Source: JADJLQ01 sp038251405
GTDB taxonomy: Bacteria; Bacteroidota; Bacteroidia; Chitinophagales; Saprospiraceae
DNA: 64,000 nt
Assembly (NCBI GenBank): GCA_038251405.1
Contig: JBBSBH010000003.1
Location: 136,090 to 200,089, forward strand
Direction: 5' to 3'
The first letter of the stretch is position 1; the number at the start of each line of letters is the position of its first letter. A program made the position numbers and the translations under genes. Below are positions 10,601-18,807 of the stretch, one piece after another. The notes beneath the pieces were generated by a model. That model was not told where the DNA came from and searched no databases. It worked only from the letters and a program-made list of their open reading frames with translations.

Positions 10601-13432
10601 TAGTTTCTGATGGGAAATGAGCATCCGCCAAAGCGTGCGCAGAATGGCATCGATATGTACAAACGCTTCGTAAGGAATAAGGGTCAGGCTAATCACCTGT
10701 TGGATTATCCTACTGTATGAGGCCCGAATGGTATAAAAAAGTTGTTGAACAAACCTGATATCTTTTGGCTTACGGAAAAGCTCCCAGAAAAAATTTAGAA
10801 TCGATGGTAATACTATGATCAGTGTAATTGATGTCGTCCAAAAAAATGGGTTTTGAGATATTATCCAACCATAACACAGCAAAAAGCCTAAACTTACAGT
10901 AACCAGGCTCCTCCTGATATTGTCAAAGATCTTCCATCGGGATAAAAAAGTAAGCGGATTTTTATACCAATTATTATCCTGCTCTGGAACAAAAGGCAAG
11001 ACCCATGCACCAATCTGCCAATCACCCCTGATCCAGCGATGGCGTCGTAACATATCCGTATCATACTTCATAGGGTATTCTTCATATAACTGTACATCGG
11101 TAATGAGGCCGGCACGGGCATAGGTGCCTTCCAATAAATCATGACTAAGTATGTGATTTTCTGGGAAGCGATTTTTTAGTGCCAATTCAAAAGCGTCAAT
11201 ATGGTAAATACCTTTGCCGATATAAGAACCTTCACCGAATAGGTCCTGATAAACATCAGATGTTGCCTTGGTATAAGGATCAGTGCCGGGATCATTACTA
11301 TGCAACCGGGCAAACAAGGAACTATCAGAAGAAGGCAGGTTGTTGGAGACACGGGGTTGCAAAATACTGTAACCTTCCGTTACTCTTTTTTTCTTCTCGT
11401 TGTACTCTGGTTGGTTTAGGGGGTGGTCCATGGTGCCGATCATTTTCCATGCGGATTCCAGTGGTAGTTGTGTGTCTGTATCTAAGGTTATAATATATTT
11501 TATACTGGCAGCAATAGATATGTTTCCAATGACTTCGGCAAAGACATTTTTTCCATGTCCTCGTAAAAATGCGTTTAGATCACCTAGTTTGCCGCGTTTT
11601 CTTTCGTAGCCCATCCACACTTTATCTTCCGTGTTCCATTTTCTGGCTCGGTGAAAAAGGAAGAAAGGCTCGTTATCTACTTTCTTGTATTTAATATTTA
11701 ACTCTATGATCTTCTTTATTAAGGCCAGTACTACTGTTTCGTCATCTGGCATGTGTTCCTCAGGAGCGTCATGAAAGTCGGTCAACAAAGCAAAATAAAT
11801 ATTAGGGTCTCTGTTAGCGAGATACCGAACTTCCAGATCTTCTGCCAGTTGACCAATACCAGCTGCATTTTTTATCAATGTGGGTATTACTACCAATGTC
11901 CTTGCACTATCAGGCACTCCTTTTGAATAATCCATCCGGGGCAACAAATCTGGCTTTACAAGGAGGGTGCTTAACCAATTTGTAATATCCACCGCTAAAT
12001 GTGAGGTTGCAATCACAAGGAGGATAGCCACAGAAATTAATATTCCGGTAAGGTTGATATTTTTAAGAACTGGTAGCAATAAAGCCGAACTGATCAGTCC
12101 GGTAAGTAGAAAAATACTGCCCAGGTAAAGAAATAACAGATTGTTATTTTTAAATCGAATGCACTTGTCGATAATAGAAATTTTTCTTTTGGCAGCCAGG
12201 GTAGCTATTGCCAAACCTTTTCCTGATAGGTAATATCCTACATGTGACTTTTTACTGGCATTAATGTCGGCAAATTTTTCTTTAGCCATTCGCAGTACCA
12301 TGGCTGCAACTTCCTGTTCTGTAAGCTTACTGCTGCGGGCTATTTTTTCAATCGAATGCCGATACTTATCCCGGGTATTGAAATCCATTTTTTTATATAC
12401 CCCAAGTAAGTCCTGCTGTAAAATTTCTTCTACTACACTATTATTTTCTACAAAATCCCTCCAATCCGTTATATTTAAAAAACGCAGACTTTTAATGCTG
12501 TTGCTTATGGACACCTGGCTGGCTGCCTGGTTCTGGTTATCCTGCTGCACCAGTTCACTACTACTAAGGCCTATTTCCATCAATCCTTGTTCCATCCAGT
12601 TAATCGGTAAGGAAAGTACATGTCCTTTTTCCTGTAGTCTTCTTAATAGTTCAGCAACAAAAGAACTTTCCATGGGTGGTTTAGACCTTGCCATATCAGC
12701 CAGTATCAATACCAGGTCCTTCGGATTTTTTTTAACGGTTTCGATCATTTCATCAGCCCAGTAATTGGCTAAAGATTTATTAGACAACTCTTCTGCTACC
12801 AGTATAGAAAGTCGACGGAGATTTTCCAATAGTGCAAGTCGTAGCATAATGGGGATGGCCCATAGTTCGCCAATTTTTAATGGATTGATATTTTGATACG
12901 CCCTGATAAAGCTGGCAATCTGGAAAAGATTGAGGTGGCCGTCACTATGAGAAATGATTTCAACCGCAATATTATATACACGAGGTAGCCCTGCTGATTC
13001 ACCTTTTGCCAATCGAGGCAGTGTTTTACTATACCCCTTAGGCAAATGCTTTTTTCCAGCGTAAATATTTTCTTCGATTAAATAGAAATTATCGAGCAGC
13101 CATTCGGCTCCGGGAGATATGCGTTTTTCTTCTTTAATTTTTTTTGTAATCACGGCATACACTTCCAGCAATATTTGCTCGTTTTCGGCAAGTCTTTTTA
13201 ATAGCTGTTCTGAAGCAAATTGAGTGACCAGCACATGCTTTTTTGCCAGGGATGCGGCATGCTGTTCCATCTTTTCTTTGGTATAAATTTCTGCTCTTAG
13301 TGGTTGTCTTTCACGAATATTATTGTTTGGTCCAGTTGTCGATTCCAGTAAACTTTTTTTCAATTTGCCGATTGCCAGCGGTAACAATTGAAAAAGTTCA
13401 TTCTTGTTTGTTTTTTTACGCCCCCGTTTCAT
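4685..13432 (-). CDS. Cyclic beta-1,2-glucan synthase (NdvB/ChvB/Cgs type)
   Basis: About 2915 residues, the usual size of these giant inner-membrane enzymes. Order: a long N-terminal cytosolic part; hydrophobic segments near residues 430-480; a GT84 glycosyltransferase block near residue 645 (ITLDTDTQLP); more membrane segments near 840-1000; then a glucoamylase-like domain and GH94-type glycan-binding and phosphorylase regions. The C-terminal GH94 motif GDWNDGMD (about residue 2590) carries the acid residue. Family members polymerise UDP-glucose into beta-1,2-glucan, trim it and cyclise it for periplasmic export. ATG at 13432 is preferred over an in-frame TTG 12 bp upstream. It is a single-gene unit with noncoding gaps of about 320 bp on each side. 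The symbol is withheld because orthology to ndvB cannot be shown here. Confidence 0.85.
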   Translation of the reverse strand: MKRGRKKTNKNELFQLLPLAIGKLKKSLLESTTGPNNNIRERQPLRAEIYTKEKMEQHAASLAKKHVLVTQFASEQLLKRLAENEQILLEVYAVITKKIKEEKRISPGAEWLLDNFYLIEENIYAGKKHLPKGYSKTLPRLAKGESAGLPRVYNIAVEIISHSDGHLNLFQIASFIRAYQNINPLKIGELWAIPIMLRLALLENLRRLSILVAEELSNKSLANYWADEMIETVKKNPKDLVLILADMARSKPPMESSFVAELLRRLQEKGHVLSLPINWMEQGLMEIGLSSSELVQQDNQNQAASQVSISNSIKSLRFLNITDWRDFVENNSVVEEILQQDLLGVYKKMDFNTRDKYRHSIEKIARSSKLTEQEVAAMVLRMAKEKFADINASKKSHVGYYLSGKGLAIATLAAKRKISIIDKCIRFKNNNLLFLYLGSIFLLTGLISSALLLPVLKNINLTGILISVAILLVIATSHLAVDITNWLSTLLVKPDLLPRMDYSKGVPDSARTLVVIPTLIKNAAGIGQLAEDLEVRYLANRDPNIYFALLTDFHDAPEEHMPDDETVVLALIKKIIELNIKYKKVDNEPFFLFHRARKWNTEDKVWMGYERKRGKLGDLNAFLRGHGKNVFAEVIGNISIAASIKYIITLDTDTQLPLESAWKMIGTMDHPLNQPEYNEKKKRVTEGYSILQPRVSNNLPSSDSSLFARLHSNDPGTDPYTKATSDVYQDLFGEGSYIGKGIYHIDAFELALKNRFPENHILSHDLLEGTYARAGLITDVQLYEEYPMKYDTDMLRRHRWIRGDWQIGAWVLPFVPEQDNNWYKNPLTFLSRWKIFDNIRRSLVTVSLGFLLCYGWIISQNPFFWTTSITLIIVLPSILNFFWELFRKPKDIRFVQQLFYTIRASYSRIIQQVISLTLIPYEAFVHIDAILRTLWRMLISHQKLLEWTPYNSTLKVEKTLWYYYKMMWIQPVMSILVFSYLSIIQPGNLLVTIPFLIFWSLGPAIAWSISQPSVNLTMEISEEKRLLLRILSRKIWSFFEKFVSAEDNWLPPDNYQEEPVERIAHRTSPTNIGLYMLSNLGAYDLGYITAQQLLERTSNTLQTLQKMERYSRHFYNWYDTVTLTPLFPRYISTVDSGNMAGHLIILKQGLTAIPGNKLIQPIFFEGLIDTVEILMEYVKDQSPLQQYRDQIKETYDKQIQSLRESKNFIELLETKFIAIFSENILPESEEENHWRQKILHQLTAQKNLITSMAPWLIYEEVPEKFSGIVSSFPTMPSFKQLAGVEKDLLQKLLSSQSKENSPEENEWLTAFGTAITEASRRGKEFLQTIEILVNKCMEFSDLDYNFLYDKSQKLLSVGFNTEEHRRDNSYYDLLASEARLTTYLGIAQGKLPQESWFALGRQLTNVGTLPLLLSWSGSMFEYLMPLLVMPTYDNTLLHQTYKVIVHKQIEYGKWVGTPWGISESGYNMVDANLNYQYKAFGVPGTGFKRGLGEDLVISPYSTIMALMVAPDEAYNNLVVLKEKGFEGEYGYYEAIDYTAARLSRKQKNVIIKSYMAHHQGMSFLSLCYLLLNKPMQQRFEAEVHLKSAMLLLQERIPRVTTFYSPGLHAGDTSIVSESNASIRVLNTPNTPIPEIQLLSNGRYHVMVTNAGGGYTRWKNLAITRWREDTTLDNWGNFCYIRDLENNYYWSCAFQPSLKEGQNYEAVFSQGRAEFRRRDMSLETHTEIVVSPEDDIELKRIHITNLSRKKRKLEITSYAEIALAVQAADEMHPAFSNLFVQTTINEQKRAIMCTRRPRSVQEDTPWMFHLMKVHDHDSDIVDISYETDREKFIGRCNSIHEPLAMTKPDPLQNSSGSVLDPIVSIRYSIVLEGNESVVFDIVTGVAETKELCNDLIDKYQEQHIFNRVLELAWTHSQVILHQINATEADAQLYTRLAGSIIFSNSFLQADPTVLIKNTRGQSGLWSYGISGDIPIVLVQIEEATNVNLIKQMVQAHLYWRLKGLIVDLVIWNDDPGGYRQDLQNKILELVSPGIGVDLKDKLGGIFIRSADQITNEDRILFQTVARVVIADRYGSLEEQINQRIKIKPTIPYFNPVKSFPIQYTSIEERKDLQYVNGHGGFTPDGKEYVITIKKDKKTPAPWINVLANPDFGSIVTESGQSYTWVDNAHEIRLTPWNNDPVTDLQGEAFYLKDEESGRFWSLASLPCPGSSPYLTRHGFGYSVFEHSQDGIYTEMTVFTDIKDSIKYSLIKIRNHSGRNRRISITGYVEWVLGDLRAKNLKHTITEVELSSGAILARNTYNVEFAHQIAFFDADGKNKMITGDRTEFLGRNGNINNPDGLNRARFSGKTGAGLDPCAAIQISIDIPDEEELETVFRLGCASSRDQAVKIIQAAQGVETSKNALQKVHQYWNSTLGMVQINTPDNALNIITNGWLNYQTIASRIWGRSGFYQSGGAFGFRDQLQDVLSIIHSQPHLVRDQILLCASRQFGEGDVQHWWHPPSGRGVRTKCSDDYLWLPYVASIYISTIGDNAILDEQINFIEGRLLNAGEDSYYDMPIMSDVSASLYQHCVKAIEHGLRFGKHGLPFIGSGDWNDGMDKVGEHGQGESVWLAFFLYHVLVRFADVALQQGDKIFQEKCKQTAKTLRENIQKNAWDGKWFLRAYFDDGTPLGSSKNEECKIDSIVQSWAVLSGAGNEDRTNIALQSADEKLVNKEAGIIQLFNPPFDTSGLNPGYIKGYVPGVRENGGQYTHAAIWLVMAFAAKKDRKMTWELLQMINPIIRSNSTSKIGIYKTEPYVIAADVYAEPKHKGRGGWTWYTGSAGWMYQLILHSFIGLRRKNDQLIFEPCLPEEWKELAIYYNFLESRYHIHITQILSREEKPLQVLINNKTQRSTSIPLINDGKKHEVKITIFIVGERV

Positions 13433-13751
13433 TGTGTTATTCAATTTTTTCCCTATGAATTGTCATGGACTATTAAGTTTGAGAAAGGTACGAAAACCAA
13501 AGCTTTTTGGGAAAGAAAATAACGAAGATCCACTTAGATGAATAATGATTGAAGTGTTTATTCGATGGCCAGTAAATGGTTTTGGATTATAAACGGAGTG
13601 ACTTTGTTGCAATGCCAATACTATGAGGCAGGAAAACTCAATTTTAACAATTTATTGTAGCTGAATCGCCTGTAAGATCGGCTGAGAGAGACTATGGTAT
13701 ACCTGTTATTATCTTTGTATAACCTTCGTTTGATCATGGTCAGCTTTTATA
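13433..13751. other. Intergenic region, nothing recognised
   Basis: About 320 bp upstream of the glucan synthase. It presumably holds the promoter of that gene, but I could not fix a convincing TTG/TAnnTTTG pair. No gene or repeat seen. Confidence 0.4.
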
Positions 13752-14852
13752 TTAGTTCATTTTGAATTTCACAAAAGTGTCACCATTGAATTTATAGGAT
13801 CCGTCGGTCTGTGTTCCAAGCCAAAGCACACCCTTTTTGTCTTTATATATGAAGGAAAGTAGAATGGATCTCACTCCTTCCTTGACAGGATATTGAATGA
13901 GTTCTTCACCTTTTTTTCTCCAAACCCCATTATCATACGTTGTCATCCATAAATCTCCTTTATTGTCAGTTACCATCGACAAAAAATAAGGAACGCTCTT
14001 CCCTTTATTTTCGATTCCAATTTCCCGTTTATAATTTATTGGATTGATTTCAAAGTTTTCATTAGTGTCTGGCAAGACTTTATATTTAAAACTTGAATTG
14101 CAAATCCAAAAATAGCCATCATTATCTTCCACTATCGAACGAATCCCAAAGGAACCGCCTCCGGGTGTTTCAGTCAATTGTTTTTCATACATCCAATTTA
14201 CTTTTTCACCATCGAAACGATAAATTCCTGCATTAGAAGTTCCAAACCATATATTTCCATTTTTATCTTTGTACATAGAATAAATTCCATATGGATTATA
14301 TGAAGCATTTGGATTTATTGCATAGAATTCATTTCCCATTTTGTTTTTGGGAAATTCTAAATAGTGTAAGTTATTTCCATCAAATCGATAGGGTCCACTC
14401 TTATCCCATCCCATGCGAAACCATAAATTATCAGGCTCTGATTTCCATTTATTATTTACAGGCATATCTTCGATTATTTTTAATTTTTTAAACTGTTGCC
14501 CATCAAATTTGCTTACTCCTTCCGGAGTGTCGAAATAGATATTTCCCAATTTGTCTTCTTGCATGTTTAAAATAACATTAGAACACAACCCATCTTTCAT
14601 TGTTAAAAGCAATAGTCTGTTCCCATCATATACGTAAACACCTTTTTCCTTGCTATTAAACCAATAGTTATTTTTCTCATCCTGATAAATTAAATTAGCT
14701 TTTGGGTCAAATTCAGTAACCATTTTGCCAATGGATTTTTGTTTCAGTTGTGATATTGTACTAGCGTTACTTTCCTGGCCCTTACAAGCCGGGAATATAG
14801 TTAAAAAGCTAAAAAGCATTGAGATGGTAAAATGCGGTTTTGTTATTGACAT
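13752..14852 (-). CDS. Lipoprotein with two-component-regulator propeller repeats
   Basis: 366 residues. The N-terminus is a lipoprotein signal with Cys at residue 23 (IFPACKG). The rest is a string of Reg_prop-like blades, for example YWFNSKEKGVYVYDG, IWFGTSNAGIYRFDG and LWLGTQTDGSYKFNG, each about 40 residues. In Bacteroidota such blades usually form the sensor part of hybrid two-component systems, but here no transmembrane, kinase or response-regulator domain follows. It is therefore a free-standing membrane-anchored beta-propeller. Ligand and partner are unknown. The flanking genes are unrelated. Confidence 0.75.
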   Translation of the reverse strand: MSITKPHFTISMLFSFLTIFPACKGQESNASTISQLKQKSIGKMVTEFDPKANLIYQDEKNNYWFNSKEKGVYVYDGNRLLLLTMKDGLCSNVILNMQEDKLGNIYFDTPEGVSKFDGQQFKKLKIIEDMPVNNKWKSEPDNLWFRMGWDKSGPYRFDGNNLHYLEFPKNKMGNEFYAINPNASYNPYGIYSMYKDKNGNIWFGTSNAGIYRFDGEKVNWMYEKQLTETPGGGSFGIRSIVEDNDGYFWICNSSFKYKVLPDTNENFEINPINYKREIGIENKGKSVPYFLSMVTDNKGDLWMTTYDNGVWRKKGEELIQYPVKEGVRSILLSFIYKDKKGVLWLGTQTDGSYKFNGDTFVKFKMN

Positions 14853-15047
14853 TTTTTTTTGTTTCTCGATCTGTATATTGTCACTATTACTATATTATGA
14901 TCTGTATTCGGCTGGTTTAGGAGAGCTATAAGCTTCAATTTATTTATTGAATGATAATTTCCCATAATGGTTTACTTTTGTTATTGTTTTGGGTTGATTA
15001 GCGTACAAATATCTTTATCTCATTTGTAAATAGCTAATGGTTTTTAT

Positions 15048-17372
15048 TTATTTGGTTTTAAACTTTAATCCTATGAATATCGTTCTAGGCATACCTGGGC
15101 CGTAGATGTAATTGCTGTCCCTGTTCTTCCCTTTGTCAAAGTCTGATTGGTAAGCATTGAAAATGTTTTTTACACCTCCATAAATTTCTATATCATTATT
15201 GAACTTTGGTAATTGAAAGCTGTAAGAAACCTTGCTGTTTAGCTCGGAAAATGGCTTAGTCACTACCATTTCATCGTTTGGAAAGTAGTCTGCTCCTCCA
15301 AAGTGTGCCAGTTGCATCTTACCTGTATAAACTGCATTAAGATTTATATTCCATTTTTTGTTTGGAGTGATACTCAAGTTTGCAAAACCGTAATCATTTG
15401 GAGTCCTTAAAAATGCTTTAATGGGTTTAATTCCTTGTATATATTCAACATTGTTTTCATATTCACTCTTTTGAATAGTAAATCCAGCTTCCAACTGGAT
15501 TTGTTGATTATAATTTTCTCTCAATTCCAAAGTGATACCAGATACTGAAGCATTTTGACCATTTCTTTTTTCAAAAATTTTTCCAAAATTATCCTGCCCT
15601 ATATTCTCCAATACAAAAGCATTATTTAATTGAGTATAAAAACCCTCCAATGTAAATCCTGCTATGAGCTTATCTGTAGCCCTGTCATAATTTATAGAAG
15701 CACTGATGCTTTGTGACCGTTCTTCTTTTAAAGCGGGTGAAAGCTGTACTCTTGACACACCTCCACCTGCAAATGCAATATGCAAATCGGTATCAAATGC
15801 CTGTGGTGCTCTAAATCCTGTTCCGTAACTCAGCCTAAATTGAGTATTGGTTTTGTATTTATACAATAAAGCCACTCGGGGACTTACTATGAATTTTTTT
15901 ACCAAATTTTGTTGGTCAAGTCGGATGCCGGATAATAGATTTATATTTGAAGCGATGTTCCAATCGCTTTGAAAAAACGTACCCCAGTCTTTCGTATGTT
16001 GATTTATCAAATAATGGTAGCTCGGTATGTTATCAAACACTTTGTCTGACACAAACTCCGAACCCAAAGTCACGATGTTTTTTTGCCGCAAAAAATTGAT
16101 TTCATGGTTTATCTGGAATCCTCCTTGAAAAGTTGTTGTGTTGGAAGTGCCATATGGCGGGTTTTTCAAATGATTATGAATATTAATTAAAGCATCAGGG
16201 AAAATACCTGTATAATGCAATCTTATGGTGTTTTGAAATGCTGAATAAACAATAAATGATGATTTATTTTGATTGAAGTTAATTTGATAATCTGCACTTC
16301 CCATCCAAATATGGTGGGTTCTTTCCTCAGATTGCTGGGTTAAGTAGGCAGGCTTATCCACCATTTCTCCACCAAATCGATATTCATTTAAATTGCCTAA
16401 AGAAATTTCTAGTTTTTGATTTTTTGTGAATTTGTAAAAGGAATTAAGTCCAAATGAAGTGTTTTCTATTTTAGGTATTTCCGAAAAATTGTCCCCATTC
16501 GCATCATAGTAGCCTCTTTCTCTTTTATTCATAAAAAAGGTTGCTCCTGAATTCTCTTTTTCATTAACCAAAGTAGCATTGGCCCCAAAGTTATAGTCCT
16601 TGGTTTGATTACCTATGTTTTGGTAAAAGGAATTGACTTCATATCCGTTTTCTTTGGGTAGTTTGGTGATTACATTAACAGTGCCTCCGATAGCACTTGA
16701 GCCATAAAGCGAAGAACCACCACCTCGAACTACTTCAATTCTTTCAATCATATTTACGGGTAGTTGTTCCATACCATACAATCCCATTAGTGGGCTAAAG
16801 ATCGGTCTTCCATTAATTAGAATCTGAGAATAACCGCCTTGCAATCCATTCATTCGAAGTTGTGTATAATTGCACGTTTGACAATCTGTTTCAATACGGA
16901 GCCCGGGTTGGAATTTTAACCCTTCTGATAAGTTGCACACTTGTAAATTCCCTAACGTTTTACTATCTAAAATATTTACCATAACGGGGCTTTCTGTTTT
17001 TAGCTTGAAAGTTCTTGTTCCGGTTACTACAATCTCTCCAAGCAATGAACTGTTAGAAGTCAATTCAAAGTTCAGAACAGTTGTTTCATTTTCTTTCAGC
17101 AAAATTGATTTTTCTAATTTATCATACCCCATAGCGGAAACAACCACTACATATGTCCCAACAGGTATATTGGTAAAGGTATATATGCCTGATGTGTCTG
17201 TGGCTGAGCCATAATTCCTATCTTTTAAAACTACATTTGCAAACTCTAAGGGTTGGTTTTCTGAGTTTACTTTACCCGTTAATGTTGCTCTTTGAGCATA
17301 GGTTGGAATGGACATAACCGCCATTCCTGCTGCTATTAAATATACTTGGACGGGATATCTTGTTTTTTGCAT
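15048..17372 (-). CDS. TonB-dependent outer-membrane receptor, probably for a metal complex
   Basis: 774 residues. Signal peptide (1-27, ending TYAQ), then a carboxypeptidase-regulatory-like domain (about 28-112), a TonB-box-like EIVVTGTR, a plug domain (about 120-230, with INGRPIF and IEVVRGGGSSLYGSSAIGG) and a long outer-membrane barrel ending in aromatic-rich strands. The plug contains the Cys pair CQTC. The domain set indicates TonB/ExbBD-driven uptake. The divergent DtxR/MntR-family regulator 118 bp away makes iron or manganese chelates the likeliest substrate (inference). It is not an SusC protein, as no SusD partner is adjacent. Confidence 0.85.
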   Translation of the reverse strand: MQKTRYPVQVYLIAAGMAVMSIPTYAQRATLTGKVNSENQPLEFANVVLKDRNYGSATDTSGIYTFTNIPVGTYVVVVSAMGYDKLEKSILLKENETTVLNFELTSNSSLLGEIVVTGTRTFKLKTESPVMVNILDSKTLGNLQVCNLSEGLKFQPGLRIETDCQTCNYTQLRMNGLQGGYSQILINGRPIFSPLMGLYGMEQLPVNMIERIEVVRGGGSSLYGSSAIGGTVNVITKLPKENGYEVNSFYQNIGNQTKDYNFGANATLVNEKENSGATFFMNKRERGYYDANGDNFSEIPKIENTSFGLNSFYKFTKNQKLEISLGNLNEYRFGGEMVDKPAYLTQQSEERTHHIWMGSADYQINFNQNKSSFIVYSAFQNTIRLHYTGIFPDALINIHNHLKNPPYGTSNTTTFQGGFQINHEINFLRQKNIVTLGSEFVSDKVFDNIPSYHYLINQHTKDWGTFFQSDWNIASNINLLSGIRLDQQNLVKKFIVSPRVALLYKYKTNTQFRLSYGTGFRAPQAFDTDLHIAFAGGGVSRVQLSPALKEERSQSISASINYDRATDKLIAGFTLEGFYTQLNNAFVLENIGQDNFGKIFEKRNGQNASVSGITLELRENYNQQIQLEAGFTIQKSEYENNVEYIQGIKPIKAFLRTPNDYGFANLSITPNKKWNINLNAVYTGKMQLAHFGGADYFPNDEMVVTKPFSELNSKVSYSFQLPKFNNDIEIYGGVKNIFNAYQSDFDKGKNRDSNYIYGPGMPRTIFIGLKFKTK

Positions 17373-17408
17373 GTCTTCTTATATTGTTATATATGTAAAA
17401 GTACAAAG

Positions 17409-17422
17409 TTAGACAAGACTAA
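17409..17422. promoter_or_regulatory. Candidate operator for the DtxR/MntR-family regulator
   Basis: The imperfect palindrome TTAGACAAGACTAA sits in the 118-bp gap between the divergent TonB receptor and regulator genes, 37 bp upstream of the receptor start. Ten of 14 positions are symmetric. TTAG...CTAA half-sites resemble known IdeR/MntR operators. Assignment rests on position and symmetry only. Confidence 0.4.
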
Positions 17423-17478
17423 TAAAATTATTTTAGAAATAATACTTATAAAAATAAGAAGCAGTTAACTTCAATGGT

Positions 17479-17486
17479 TAATTTTG
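17479..17486 (+). promoter_or_regulatory. Possible Bacteroidota -7 box of the metalloregulator gene
   Basis: TAATTTTG matches the Bacteroidota -7 consensus TAnnTTTG. It lies only 4 bp before the ATG at 17491, so transcription from it would give an almost leaderless mRNA. I could not define a clear -33 TTG box. Confidence 0.3.
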
Positions 17487-17490
17487 TGAT

Positions 17491-18147
17491 ATGAACTCTT
17501 TGACGGAGGAAAATTATTTGAAAGCATTATTTATCTTATCCAACGACAGGGGAGAGGTAAATGTAAATGAGCTTTCCAAACAGTTACAGATTAAAATGCC
17601 AACAGTTACCAGCATGATGAAAAAACTGTCACTAAAAAAATTAGTCTATTATGAGAGCTACAAACCACTCCGACTGACAGAAAAAGGGAAAAAGGATGCT
17701 GCCACCATTATCCGTAAACACCGCTTGACTGAAATGTTTCTTGTTGAAAAAATGGGTTTTGGTTGGGAAGATGTCCATGAAATTGCCGAGCAAGTGGAGC
17801 ATATTCAGTCTCCAGATTTCTTTGAAAAGATGGATGAGTTGCTTGATTATCCGAAATTAGACCCTCACGGTTCGCCTATACCTGATAAAAACGGGAAAAT
17901 CGTCTGGAAAGAATACAGCAAGTTAAATGAATGTAAAGCAGGGGACATTATTAAGCTGGCAGCAGTCATCCATACTTCAAGTGAGTTCCTCAAATTTTTA
18001 AACAGCCGTGAGCTCTCTTTAGGCTTAAAAGTTAAAATAAAGTCTGTGGAACCGTTTGATAATTCTATGGTGGTGACCTATAGTAACCATCCATCCGAAA
18101 CATTAAGCCATACGGTCAGCGAAAGGCTTTTAGTAGAGAAAATATAA
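17491..18147 (+). CDS. DtxR/MntR-family metal-dependent transcriptional repressor
   Basis: 218 residues. An N-terminal winged helix (residues 1-60, with QLQIKMPTVTSMMKKL as recognition region) is followed by the metal-binding and dimerisation domain (about 65-140; ligand-type residues in MFLVEKMGF, EIAEQVEHIQSP and CDPHGSP-like LDPHGSPIP). A C-terminal SH3/FeoA-like domain ends the protein. Family members bind Fe(II) or Mn(II) and then repress uptake genes. It is the only plus-strand gene in the first 50 kb and is divergent from the TonB receptor, which makes that receptor its probable target. Confidence 0.87.
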   Translation: MNSLTEENYLKALFILSNDRGEVNVNELSKQLQIKMPTVTSMMKKLSLKKLVYYESYKPLRLTEKGKKDAATIIRKHRLTEMFLVEKMGFGWEDVHEIAEQVEHIQSPDFFEKMDELLDYPKLDPHGSPIPDKNGKIVWKEYSKLNECKAGDIIKLAAVIHTSSEFLKFLNSRELSLGLKVKIKSVEPFDNSMVVTYSNHPSETLSHTVSERLLVEKI

Positions 18148-18519
18148 ATGAGGCGGATCATCGAATTTAGGTATTTTGCGAGTAGAGGAGCTGGATGAAT
18201 CTTAGTAAGAACAGAGATGCATTAGCTACTGCGTTGATCAACGGGAGATATAAAGCTCAATCCATCCTTAGGGTAGGAATAATCAAGAGCAAAGCCAGCC
18301 TGTCCCGGATCAGACAGGAACCCGCGATTATTGGGCATAATTGCTGTGGTAGATAGAATGTTGAAATTAGTATCTATAGCCAACTGCGTATGTAGATATT
18401 GTGGTACTCAATAGTCTACGACTACAGCCCAGGATGGTGGGACTAGTAAATATAATGTTAGTCGGCGTTTTTATGGTCATTTTCGGATACAGTTACCATA
18501 AGAATTATTGTAAGAATAT
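18148..18519. other. Gene-free stretch with a possible coding remnant
   Basis: On the minus strand there is an open stretch of about 60 codons without a start (ending with a stop at 18222; it contains GFLSDPGQAGFALDYSYP). It may be the tail of a lost gene, but I do not recognise it. No other feature seen. Confidence 0.3.
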
Positions 18520-18807
18520 TTAATTGTCAATGACTATTTTTTTCATTTCTTTTATTACACTACTTACCATATTCATCATTTCCACTCCATGTAGCAGAGC
18601 AGCGCCGCTTTGTATTGCAGCTGCAACGTGGACGGCTTCCATAATTTGAGACTTATTGTATCCTTTTTTTAGTCTATCCTAGGAATTGGCATCTATTCAA
18701 TAAGGACACTGAATCTGCATGAGCAACCGCTGACGCGATTAAAGATTTTCTCTTGCAGAAAAAGCACTGTTTTTAAAAACAGCTGCATAATAATCAAAGA
18801 ATTTTTC
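18520..18807 (-). pseudogene. Decayed AhpD/carboxymuconolactone-decarboxylase-like peroxidase gene
   Basis: Directly downstream of the VOC gene, pieces of an AhpD-like protein can be read in alternating frames: EKFFDYYAAVFKNSAFSARE, then AVAHA and IQCPY, then KGYNKSQIMEAVHVAAA and ALHGVEMMNMVSSVIKEM. At least one in-frame TGA at the start, frame changes in the middle and further stops break it. The second Cys codon of the expected CPYC redox motif is a stop (TGA). Similar proteins accompany arsenosugar-biosynthesis genes, which fits the ArsI-like neighbour. The gene is clearly non-functional. Confidence 0.7.
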
